A stretch of DNA of 64,000 nt from Karalla daura (lineage: Eukaryota; Chordata; Actinopteri; Chaetodontiformes; Leiognathidae), in contig CM055205.1 in NCBI GenBank assembly GCA_029224185.1, positions 16,373,442 through 16,437,441 on the forward strand. The letters are read 5' to 3'. The notes beneath the pieces are model-generated. The model worked only from the letters and a program-made list of their open reading frames with translations. It did no database searches and had not been told where the DNA came from. Both the position numbers and the translations under genes were made by a program. Shown piece by piece: positions 1 through 10,450 of the stretch (its first letter is position 1; each line of letters begins with the position of its first letter).

Positions 1-1271
1 TCTTCCTCTGCTGTGCTGACCTGCACCTCTACAGATACTTTTTCTTTCCTGCTCACACACACATTCAGGACATAAACTAAAGTAAATGACAGCTTGGGCA
101 GAGCTGTGGATTGGTCGGTAGTGCTAGGTTTGACCCCTGAGGTGGAGGTTTTCTCAGAGTAGTCAGGATTCTCCCACCATCCCACAGTTTAGGCTCCACT
201 TAGGTGAAGTGGAGACTCTAAATCGGCCTTGGTTTTGTGAGTGAGAATAAATTGTCCTGTCGTGGATTGGTGACCTGTATTTCCCGTCTTTGCCTTGTGT
301 ACACTGGAACAAGATCCAGCAGACCTCCACGACACTGTTGAGGTGTAATGTGGGTATGATTATTATGAATGAATGAACACTTTCCTTGAGTTAAACTGAA
401 GTTCATTTTAGTAATGTAACAGATATCCCCTATCTATTAAACAATCAATGTGTTTAGTAGCTATTCATTTTCTTAACTTAATTTGCATGGTATAATTCTT
501 ATTTACAATGTCAGTTTCACTTATGATTCAGAAGGTCAGCAACACGTTAGGTGGGTGGTTTGCACTATGATGGACTGGTGACTAGTTCTCTCTATGTGCA
601 CTCAGCAGATTTCCATGACACTATTAGACACAAAGTGGGTAAGATAAAGGATGATTGGCTATGTGTTGGTATGACTAACATGCTTAATATAGTTGCTTCT
701 AAATCACCTTACTATGCGTAACATAGACTACACATCTGTAGTCATCAACACTTCCTTTTATCCATATTTCGTGTCATACATCCTTTGAAATGTATTTGTG
801 CTGTCTGTTTTATAATGAAATAATCACTGAGCAATGACACTGCTGTTGCGAAGCGTCACATCATGTAACTTAATACAAAAATCTAAATTTCATACTGTGG
901 GGCTGCCTTTAACCAAGTCAGCTGCAAAGAATTACCTCTGCTGATTTAATTAGAAGTTTCAGGGAGGAGACGCGGAGTGCCAGAGTAACGTGGGTCTCTT
1001 CAAGTCAGGTCTACGACAAAAAAACAGAAGCTGAGTCGGGAGGAAGGTAGCATAAAGAGAAGGACACAATACCACACAGTGCCTGGAAAGGGGAATAAAG
1101 AGGGGTGTGGAATTCAAAGGAAACTGAACTTAGTAATGAGTAATTTTGGAGGCGTACTGCGAGACAGCCGCAGCTAGTTTGATGTCACAACTCTAACATA
1201 CCAGAAAGGATTCTTTGCCGCGCTTGAAGAAATAACTGAAAACCATTTGAGGATCTCCGACTGGAAGCATC
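1..1271. other. 5' flank of Ly6 gene A
   Basis: No coding exon is seen. It contains two decayed copies of a dispersed fish repeat (about 145-345 and 555-635, see the repeat entries). The last part is the likely promoter and 5'UTR of the plus-strand Ly6 gene that begins at 1272. I see no convincing TATA box. Confidence 0.5.
145..345 (+). repeat. decayed copy of dispersed repeat family 1
   Basis: The block carries, in order, the landmarks of a very common teleost interspersed repeat: a 'cccacagt' segment, 'ggagactctaaat', then 'gtcgtggattggtgacctgt' and a 'tttcccgtctttgcc' segment. The same landmarks recur at many places in the window. A shorter piece lies at 555-635. Confidence 0.6.
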
Positions 1272-3741
1272 ATGTCTCGCTTGCCACTCCTGGTTGTATT
1301 CCTGTGTTGTCTACCTTTGGCAGGTATGTGGAACACACACACCCATGCAGAAACGCACACAGTTATCAGTTTATTTTGGAGGTGAAATGTGTAATTAACT
1401 GTAAAATGCTTTATAGGTGGTGTTAAAATTAACTGCTCTACTTAGCATAAAAACAATGAGAGCAGTGGGACAAAAGTCCAATAAAAGTTTCTAAAAGTTA
1501 TTTAGTATTTTGTGAAATCTTATGTGATGTTATGTGTTGGATGAACAAAGAAAACCTAATGGGAGTGTACACTGTTTTATTTTAATGAGGACAAATGTGT
1601 AGACAAGCAAGAAAAAGGGTCTCAGAAAGTTATGTATCTCTAAAATCAAAGTGTCTGAGCGATCTGACCTCAAAACCTTATGCTTCTTATGCTATAAACT
1701 TTATTTGGGCAATTTTACAGAATTATACAGCTACACTGCTATTACTCATATTCTTCGAGTGTGTGGGTGATTATTGTCCATCTGTTGTTTCCCTCAGCCT
1801 GTTTGCAGTGTTACACCTGTGTGTTCCCTGCAATCTCTCCTCTGGACTGCCTCAAGTTTCCTCAGGAGTGTCCAGCCGGGCAGCGCTGCCTGTCCAGCAC
1901 TGCCATCGGAAGAAGGGGTAAGATCTCAATCAGTGTCTGTGTATGATAGACAGAGAGAGGGGGGGGGGAGGAGGAGGGGAGAGTTCATTACTATGTCTGC
2001 AGATGAGATTATTTTCCGCGAATCTAGGCCATGATGACCACAAATTGGCCAACAAAGCCTCGTTGTGTGGGATATTGTCCGGGAACATATTGAGAAATAT
2101 ATAGAGTTTGTTGTAGCTTTGTTCTCCAAGCTACATGAACAAAGGTTAAAGGCGGTGTCTTTGTTTTGGCTTTACTTTAAGGTTTTTACCCCCACATCAA
2201 ACACAATGTGTGGTAAACGTAGCTGTGACTGAAATTACGACAGCCGCTCACTCATTTTAGCCCAAATTGCTCTTACAGCTGTTAGAAAATCTTGTTTACC
2301 TGCTGCTTAATTTAATTGGCTAGCAGGGGAACTCCAAGAAATGAGTTGATGTGAATGTGATGATGTGAATGGCCACAGTATTTTAAAGACAACCAGGACC
2401 AATTTACAGAAACAGAGGACGAGAGTACCAGGTCATGACAATGAACACCAAAACGAAGCACAAATAGCACATACAGTACTCTCACTCATCATAAGAGTTG
2501 TCTCTGTACTTTCCTGGTTTTTCTTTGTCCCGGTTAAAACAGCGAAACCTGTACGAGACAAAAGCATGCCGCAGCGTTTCCGCACCATTTCTCATCATCC
2601 CTGTTTTCAGCTCGCTAACGCCTGCGCGACATCAAATTATCTCCAAAAATAACACAGCGGGTGGGGTGAAACATAAATCGTAGCAAAATGTTACGATTGT
2701 TAGATGTTAGAATTACATGGCTCAGTTCTCAACATCCGAGGAGAAGTGATCCTCACAGCGACACAGCCCTTGTTTCTATTTCATTTGTTTGTTTCACTGT
2801 TCAAATCAGTGTGAAACAGGTATTTTCAGCCACTGTTTTCCAACAGTTTCTTGTGCTGATGGTAATATTTTGAAAACAACTTCTGTGCACAGGCCACACA
2901 AATGCTGCAGTACACTCTCCAAACCAGTAGTTGGCAGTGTGATTAAAATGAAATGCAATGTGCATGCACAATGGAGTGGACTGTATGCATGCCTGTTCTC
3001 AGAAAGTTTTCATTGGCACCCAAAATTCAATTCTTATGTAGACAAAAAAATCCTCAAATACAGCAAAAGTTTCGCATTTTTACTCAAAAAAGTTGTGTTA
3101 TCAACCCCAAATGTAGTCTCTTTGAGTCAACAAACGTTAGTCTAAACGTTGGTTTAGACTATAGGACACACAGGAAAAAGTTGCTAAACTCTGTTGTTAA
3201 GCAAATAACATAAGGCCGCATGATGATACCGCCAATCAGCATAAGTCTACATGTGGTTGCCAAATAAGCATGAAAGGACAGCTGAACTGTGCACAAATAG
3301 CCTGTAATTTTGCCACAACAAAACTAGGATAATTTAAAAATGCTTGTTAAATATCTTTTAAGACATTTCTGATTAAACTAATGTTCCATAGCGTTTATAT
3401 TGGCACTATAATACATATATACCCCATTTATCTCAATATCATTACTTCTTTACTTTTAACAAGGCTTTCTTAACAATGCCCTCCCATTGCTGCTAAGTGT
3501 ATCTTACCCAGCTCCTCCTCTTGCAGGCGCACTACAGGTGACCATGTACGAGAAGAGCTGTGCCATCTCCTCGCAGTGCGGCGTGAGCGGGCAGAAGTAC
3601 ACCACGGGCCTCTACTTCAATTACACCAACGTGTGCTGTGACACAGACCTGTGTAACGGTGCGGCGTCCGTCTCGACCCTCAGCTGGGGCGCGGCCGCCC
3701 TCTGCCTGCTGCCCGTGCTCTCCTTCCTGCTGGGGGTCTAA
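1272..3741 (+). CDS. Ly6/uPAR-domain GPI-anchored protein (Ly6 gene A)
   Basis: The coding sequence is join(1272..1323, 1798..1917, 3527..3741), 128 aa, with GT-AG introns both in phase 1. Residues 1-17 form a signal peptide (MSRLPLLVVFLCC...). The mature domain has LQCYTC at 20-25, then cysteines at 35, 42, 48, 69 and 75, the diagnostic CCDTDLCNG at 94-102, and a hydrophobic tail to the end, as in GPI-anchored three-finger proteins. There is a possible N-glycosylation site at NYT (89). An extra Cys lies at 19. It differs from the five minus-strand genes in orientation and in having a 120-nt rather than 111-nt second exon. The family acts at the cell surface in adhesion, receptor modulation or immune contexts; the specific role here is unknown. 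The start is fixed by the signal peptide. An ATTAAA at 4021 may be its poly(A) signal. Confidence 0.88.
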
Positions 3742-4630
3742 GACGCTGTCGCACCCCAGACCGAATACCAAAGATGGAAGTGACCTGGAAAAGGTGCACA
3801 TGCAGCTGTATGGCGACAGGGTTTGAGAAATTCCTGTTTTTATTAGAGCAAAAAAATCAGAAGAAGAAAAAGATCAGGGATGATATGATGCGATGCACTG
3901 ATGTGGTTTTCAAAATCCCATTTTATGTTCTAGCAGAAGCATCCACAAATCCTCTTTAAATCTCTTTATCTTTTCTCAGAAGTTCAAAAGGTGGATCGCC
4001 TAAAACTGCTGATGTTAAACATTAAAATACAGAAATTTCTTCAGAAAAAAATTGATCACTTTAAGTCATATCACATGATCTTCATCAGGACATTACAATT
4101 TGTGTTTTGTTATCATGAAACTGTAAATAACAATTTGTTTGTATGTTCAAGGGTTATTATCACTTCTCTGGCATTTCATAGTTTATCCTGGAGCTTTTGT
4201 TCGATTTCATTGACCTTTATAAACAAATCAGTTTTAACAACACTCATGCTCTCAAGTCCACATGTTCATTTTTGACCCCAGAAACAATTTGATGAGGATC
4301 TTGCGATGTGATGGAGGGCGAGAGATCCTTTCTTCGGCCGCTGTGTCCAAGGTCAGAGATCCCTGTCGAACAGGCAAAAGCTGCAGTATAAAGCAGGAAA
4401 TGTTTCCTGGGATGTTATTGTTCTCTCCACTCAAACACATACAGACTTGTTTTGGACAATAGCCCTAGTTTTGCTACCTGTCAGTGTTTCTCTAATAACG
4501 ATGCTAATGAATTGTAATGCCTGCATTTGCTTACACTGTAATTCTCATTACCTGCTTTGAGCAGTTTCCCTCGACAATGTTTAAAAGGTAAAAACGAAAA
4601 GAAAAGAAAGAAAGTCAGCCACAGGTTGTT
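3742..4630. other. 3' flank/3'UTR of Ly6 gene A
   Basis: No coding sequence is recognised. ATTAAA at 4021-4026, about 280 bases after the stop, is the best plus-strand poly(A) signal. The rest is AT-rich spacer up to a minus-strand AATAAA at 4647-4652. Confidence 0.4.
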
Positions 4631-4646
4631 TTAATATCAAGATATA

Positions 4647-4652
4647 TTTATT
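4647..4652 (-). promoter_or_regulatory. possible distal poly(A) signal of clic1
   Basis: AATAAA on the minus strand, within a TA-rich context. If it is used, clic1 would have a 3'UTR of about 2.7 kb. A second AATAAA at 6079-6084 (minus) would give about 1.25 kb. The sequence alone does not say which is used. Confidence 0.35.
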
Positions 4653-5849
4653 GGGATATTAATACATGTGTCTTTGTAGGAGCTTGTTTTCAGTATAAAA
4701 TACATTTCATCTGTGCTATTAGTTTGATGGTCTGTTGATTTAAATCTACTTTAGTGTCCACGCTGCTGGATTCTCATCGCGTGGACTTTTAAGTGCAACT
4801 TGTAAAAAAAAAGCCTAAAATATCTGCAGGAAGATGCAAAGGGGTGATAAAAGCAAAAATTAAGACCTCTGTATTAAGAAAAATCCATGCGTAAAAAGAT
4901 ATAAAAAGACAGGTGTGAAAAACGTGATAAGAGTAACAACTGACTGAATATTTCATTTCAAACAGTCCCTGAAATGGGTTCAAGCCCTACAGTGAGAAGT
5001 GAGAAACTCTCCCACACATTTGAGAACAGAAATATCAAAATAGAGCACTGAAATGACTTCATCCCTTTAAACATTGGCCCATTTTAGAAAACAGAGGACA
5101 TCCACAACATTCAGTCAAGTAACACATACAGAAGAATAAAATCTCCTCCGTCAACGCTTGCTTTAGCAGCCAAGCAGGTCATCGAGGAAGGAATTGGACT
5201 TGTTGTAATGGAAATCATCATGTAGAAAACTGCCCTGGCTTTGCATCTCTAATCTCTAATATAAACAGAATATAAGATTGTCTTCATCATCGGTTCAAAT
5301 TGCACTTAGGTTTTCCTCTTCAAGTCCCTCCGAGACTTGACACAGAATGAGGCTATTCTGAACTAAGGTCCTCACAAAAACTCACAGCTGTTTAAACGAC
5401 CTCTTAATTGCATCTATAAATGTTAATTTGTGAAGTTAATGAAATACACGAGCTAGGGGTCTACCCTCAGACAAGGCCTGGTTGTCACTGGTTCCAGTTT
5501 TTTCCCCCAGTTTCAGGAATCCCAATTTCAAGTCACTTTTACAAGAACCTCGAGTAAATCCAGACTTGGAATTTAAGTGGCAGCCTGCAATCACTAAACA
5601 AGCAAGGTTTTACAATTAACAATAATAATAACAACAATAATAAGTCTGGATATTAAAAATGTTTCTAAGCTGTCAACAAAAAGAGCAAAACCAACAAGCT
5701 GGTGCTTTGTATTACTGATTTTCCATTGGATGAGATTTGTTGGAATATCAGTAGGTTACAGACAAAGTCTGTAAATGTTCTCAGTCATCCAGGTCATGCT
5801 AATAGTTGGGTGCTAATAAGGAAGCCAACCAGACTTCTTCTTGAGAAGG

Positions 5850-5960
5850 TACTGCAAGTAGCTGTGATTGGTTCACGTGTTCGGCTGTTATATGAAAGGT
5901 TGGTGGTTCAAACCCACCCAGAGATGAGCTGATACTCAATGTTCCCGTGGGTGCCTCCCT
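5850..5960 (+). repeat. tRNA-derived SINE fragment
   Basis: GGTTCAAACCC at 5905-5915 matches the RNA polymerase III B box. It sits in a perfect tRNA T-arm: stem ggtgg (5902-5906) and ccacc (5914-5918) around a 7-base loop. An imperfect A-box-like sequence lies about 35-45 bases upstream (near 5859). The flanks do not form a full tRNA cloverleaf, so this is read as a SINE head rather than a tRNA gene. The sequence to about 5960 looks like the SINE body. Confidence 0.5.
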
Positions 5961-6891
5961 GAGGGAACAATGCGCATTTGTTGGCCTCTGTGTGAGACAC
6001 ATTTGTAAAGAACCGCAGTGATCTATAGCGTCGGGAAACTACAATGTTGTACGACTGAGTTTATGTACTGGAGACCCCTTTATTGATTGAAATCATGCAG
6101 TGTATGACGGAGTAACGTGTTGGTTTTGCTTTCTGTTGACGCCAAGAAAGATTCTGACCATACCCAGCCTTGTCCTTCATTTAATAAACGTCTACAATCT
6201 GAAGCTGCGCGTGCCCTTTTTTTTGTTTTCTTTTAATTTCGATCCCTGTGCATGTGCAGATTTTCAACCTAAGCAACAGAACGGGCCTTGAATCGGCTGC
6301 TACAGGACGAGGTAAAACACAGTCCCACACTGATCTCCCTTTTTTTTCTCCTGACACATACTTCATACATGACTGGCAGGACATTTAGCTGGCGACGGGC
6401 CCCGACAGCGGATCACAAACAGGCTCTGTAATCTTGACTAATCCGTCATGCCCGCTGCGGCAGCACAGAAAGGGGAAGCCCTCGTCTATTGAAACAGTTT
6501 CCTGTCTCTGTAACAGTTTGCAGAGCGGACCTCCCTGAAGCGAGATCTGGTCTGGTGAGCACCCCCTTCCTTTCTACGAGGCGCGCTGTGCGACGAAAAA
6601 GAAACTATTACACTCAACAGAGAAGGGGTAACAAGAAAACCCCTCACTTGAACAAGGCCCTTTTTCTTTCATAAAGTCCATGTGAAGCAGTTGTGATTGC
6701 AGAGAAACCACAAAAGACACTTTGGCAGGTGAGGTTGTAATGTATATGCGGAAGTAAATAGTGGAAGTGTGACCTGATAGGCAGCTTCGTGTCTGTTCAA
6801 TAACATAAAAAGGGAAAGTGTCCAGCTTTCTACTAACTACTCATGATGGAACTGTACACTGACAAGGCTGTAGTTTTAAGTGTGAAAATGT

Positions 6892-6932
6892 TTGTGTGTG
6901 TGTGTGTGTATGTGTGTGTGTGTGTGTGTGTG
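6892..6932. repeat. (TG)n microsatellite
   Basis: A TG dinucleotide run broken once by TA. Similar runs occur at 9491-9512, 28855-28874, 28925-28947, 35907-35929 (as CA), 43405-43424 and around 46383-46425. Confidence 0.9.
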
Positions 6933-7334
6933 GCTCCACAGGCAACATGGTCATGCAGTAAGCAGAGGATTTCCTGTAAGTTAAGGAGAACTCTGATATG
7001 ACGTGATACGGGGGGCAGACAACCCACTTATCAGCGTGGTGAATTTGGATAGAATTTTTGTTTGCTTTTACAGCAGCTTATCTGACTCCTGCGGGTCTTT
7101 GTTCCCTCACCGATGAGCGGCGAGCCACATGGTCGAAAAGGAAACAAGGAAATCATATGAATCGCCCTCTGTGAAGCCCAATCGAAACACGGCAGGACAA
7201 ATATGAAACTTTCTCGATCCGATTAGAGAAGTATCCGGAGAGATGAGCATGTTGCCTGTGGAGGGAGCACTTGATATGTGCAGGCAAGTAAACGTGTTTT
7301 TTTGTGCCTCTGGGTGTCGCCTGCTGCTGGTCCT

Positions 7335-10147
7335 CTACTTGAGAGCTTTAGCTACGGAGAAGTACGCGATGTGGATCTCGTCGTCGACCGGGCAGGTGGA
7401 GGAGAACTCCTCCCTGGCGTACGCGGCGTTCAGGTACCTCCAGAGGTTGGTCAGGGACTGCGGGATGGTGAAGTTTCTGTACTTTAGACACACCACCTGC
7501 AGATAGACAGAGAGAGAGAGGCAAGAGTGAACACGGACTCAACCTTGTAATCTATTCATCCTGCCGCTCTCACGCTGCTCATCGCACAGATTACCTTCAC
7601 TATGTGCAGCTTAGGCAGCAAGTTGCAGTCAGCCAGAGTAAGCTCTTGGCCGTCCAGGAAGGGGCGGGACGAGGAAGTGACCTCATCGGCGCTATTCTCG
7701 TCAATCTCGTCAGGAAGCGGAGAGCCGAGGTAGTCGTCCAGCTTCTTCAGGGCCTTCAGCAGCCCCTTCTCTAAATCTGAGCACACGTGCAGGAGTGTTC
7801 AGACACAGCGTGGGAGAGGAGGAAATGTCCCCCCATTTCACTGCGGTTCTTAAAATGGCAGAGTAGGTTGAACCAGCACGGTTTTCGCCCTCAACAACAA
7901 GCATTTCCAAAGCGATCAACCCCCCGAGGCTGGGAGCAGCAGGTGGCCTGTTTGCTCTGAGGCAGAAAAGCTCAGACTATTATGTTATTAACAGGAGGCA
8001 CTCCCTGCTGGCTTTCTGTCCACACCAGAAAGAGGAAGAAAATACAGCCACAAATACATTGAGATCTAAAAAAATACACTCTTGAAATCATTTCCCAAGG
8101 CTTCACAAGGACATTTTCAGACAAGCTGTCACACCATACATGACTAAGAGCATTTCAGATGTGTTCTTCTACAGCTTCTTTAATTGTGTACATTTACCTA
8201 TGAAATAATCTCTTACACACTAACAAATTACAACAAATGTATAGAATATGCATGTGTGACCCTTCTAAACTGACTGCCTTTACTTACAGGGGGAGGAGGA
8301 ATAACACGTTTTTAGCAGACATTTCACTTTTTCTCTCATTTTTCATCATGGAGATGATAAATCTTCTAGGTCCACCTACTTTCGTTGGCCTGAGGGTTCG
8401 AGTTCTTGACGTAAGCGGAGAATTTGGAGAAGACATCCATGCCGGCTGTGTTGCTCTCGGGGTTACGAGCAGCCAGACGGGGATACCTACATCACAGAGA
8501 TATCAACATTACATTCATGAGAGTTAAACTGTACAAGCTATGAAGATTAATCACACTGTGCTATTTAAATCACTGTCGCCATCTAAAATAAGTAAACCAC
8601 CATGGGATGCACTAATAATAACTGGCATTATCTAACAATATTTTCAGTGAAAACTTACTTTGGAGGGGCCAGGTTTTCCTCCAGGAACTCTTCAATCTTG
8701 TTGGTGTCAGTTTTCACCTCGGTGCCATACAGCAGGAAGGGAGGCTGTGCACCCGGTGCCAGGTCCTTCAAGATGTCCGGCTTCCTACAGGTGGGCGGAA
8801 ACAGAACAACAAAAAGTCAAACGGAGGCAGAAATCCTGCAGTGGTGACCAAAGGTTAAAAGTGGACGAAAAAAAGGGGAAGAAGGAAAAAGCAAATGAAA
8901 CCACAGGAAATTACTTATGTTCTAAAGTGTCAGAGCAGCTTCATATTTTTAAAACGAGGCACATCTGAGTGAAAGCTCCTCTGGCGCTTTGCTGCAGGGC
9001 AAATTTCAGTCTTTTGTTTTGCCAGTAGACGCATGCAGCATGTGGGTGTGTGGGTGAGGCCGACGTTTTTACCTCTTCATGTCCACAGTGGTGACATCGA
9101 ACGTGACTCCTTTCAGCCACAGCACCATGAAGAGACGCTGGGAGAAGGGACAGTTGCCGATGCTCTGGCCATCGCTCCCCGCCTGGCACACAAACACAGA
9201 CAGCAACACCTTCATGCACACGCGGCGCCATTTCAACATCGTTTGAACCTGATGTGAAAGCAAAACTAAACCTCATGTGGGAGTTGACGCCTCTCGAACT
9301 TGCTTTACTTTAGGGCACTTAAACTAATTTCAGGGCAAAAACAAAAACCTGCCAGAGTAATTCATAGTCACATCAAATAGCTGCAGCCTGGAATCCATGT
9401 ATACGGCTGGTGAGCTACTCAGGAAATGATCATACCGCTTTAAAATGTTGCTCATATGGCGCCAGGAAGCCATATTTCATGTTCACTTGTGTATATGTGT
9501 GTGTGTGTGTGTGTATGCATGGTAACCAATGATCAACTACACTAATATAGTCTCAAGTATCATTGAAGCGAGAGATTTGAGGCCCTTTTAGAGAAGACAC
9601 AACAGCATCTTTCAACCCTGATGGAGGAAAAAGAAGGAGGGGTGGCGCACACATTCACATGTTCATACAGAGGAATCATTATTGTGTGGGGGCCATGAGG
9701 GCAGGGCACAGAAAGCCATATTGACTGTATGTTTTTGGCTCAAAGACGCCGAGGGGATTAACCTGGCTGGTCCAGCATAGCAACTAAATATAGATTAAAG
9801 TCTGGTGAGGGTTATCTTAACTTGCATTTAATTAGATTAAGTCTTGGTGAGTCAGCAGAGGTGGTCGAGGCTTGTCATGAATCCTCACAAACTCCAACAC
9901 AGTTGAATGGCATCTAAAGCACTCCATTAAGGAGCTGCAAGAGATATGTAATCAGCTTGTAATAACAATGCACCGAAGCATGCTGAAGTCATTAAGATGA
10001 GATAAGATAACAAGGCTGAGAAGTAAACTCCTGCAGAGAAGTGCCTTCTTTCACTTTATGGGTGTAGTTAGATGATGTAGATTGCTTGAGTTGAAAACGC
10101 GTTACCTTCACAAAGAGTTCAACTTTGGGCTGATTCGCGTCGCTCAT
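7335..10147 (-). CDS. clic1: chloride intracellular channel protein 1
   Basis: The coding sequence is complement(join(7335..7496, 7595..7776, 8380..8486, 8659..8784, 9073..9182, 10106..10147)), six exons, 242 aa (human CLIC1 is 241). All junctions are GT-AG and the phases close. Residues 14-51 carry the glutaredoxin-like KAGSDGQSIGNCPFSQRLFM segment with the active Cys25, inside the putative membrane segment. The C-terminal all-alpha GST-like half includes FLDGQELTLADCNLLPKLHIVKVVC. It ends in SVAKALK. CLICs are soluble GST-fold proteins that can insert in membranes as anion channels and have redox activity. LLYGTEV, NPESNTAG, length and neighbours favour clic1 over clic4. Where human CLIC1 has Cys59 (KLCPGGQ), this protein has Ala60 (DLAPGAQ), as in CLIC4. 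Confidence 0.95.
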
Positions 10148-10450
10148 CTTCACCTACGAGGAGATCTGTGGAGACAATCACGTCAAAATAAAGCGAAATT
10201 AAGCAAAAAGATTGAATAGTTTTTTTGAAAATGCGACGCGAGAAGCGGCGAGAGTTCGAGACCGAGCGCGAGCTTCCGGTGCAAATCCCGGGCATCCAGT
10301 GAGAAAAACGACGGTTTGCCGACGGCAAAAACGCAGAAAAAGAAGCTCAGTCACAAAGTGGAGATAGTTTACCTGTGTGTAAGTGGTTTTTAAGAGTCCT
10401 CAGAGACGAGCTGGGGAGAGCTGGAGGTTGTTAGCCTGCCCTGGCTGCTG
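10148..10450 (-). promoter_or_regulatory. clic1: clic1 5'UTR, probable non-coding first exon and promoter
   Basis: Upstream of the clic1 start, a candidate acceptor (minus strand, near 10164) and a donor CACACAG|gtaaac ending an exon at 10373 suggest an untranslated first exon from about 10450 down to 10373. The pair is inferred from splice consensus only. A (GGA)n run lies further upstream at 10611-10636. Confidence 0.4.

Larger units (their letters stand above)
4653..7334 (-). other. clic1 3' region: probable 3'UTR and repeats
   Basis: No coding exon is seen between the clic1 stop and the distal AATAAA. It holds a decayed repeat of family 2 (about 5740-5860), a tRNA-like SINE fragment (about 5850-5960), a (TG)n tract (6892-6932) and unique AT-rich sequence. 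An AATAAA at 6079-6084 on the minus strand is a plausible proximal poly(A) signal. Confidence 0.4.

Noticed and set aside
5850..5960. tRNA gene
   Set aside because: Only the T-arm is intact; the acceptor stem and a proper D-arm are missing, so a SINE remnant is more likely.
7335..10147. clic4 instead of clic1
   Set aside because: Ala60 and RKPD are clic4-like, but LLYGTEV, the NPESNTAG context, the 242-residue length without an N-terminal extension, and the csnk2b/prrc2a/Ly6 neighbourhood favour clic1.
10119..10328. Minus-strand 69-codon frame over the clic1 start
   Set aside because: It is in a different frame from the clic1 exon, which is fixed by homology to CLIC1 and by the splice site at 10106.
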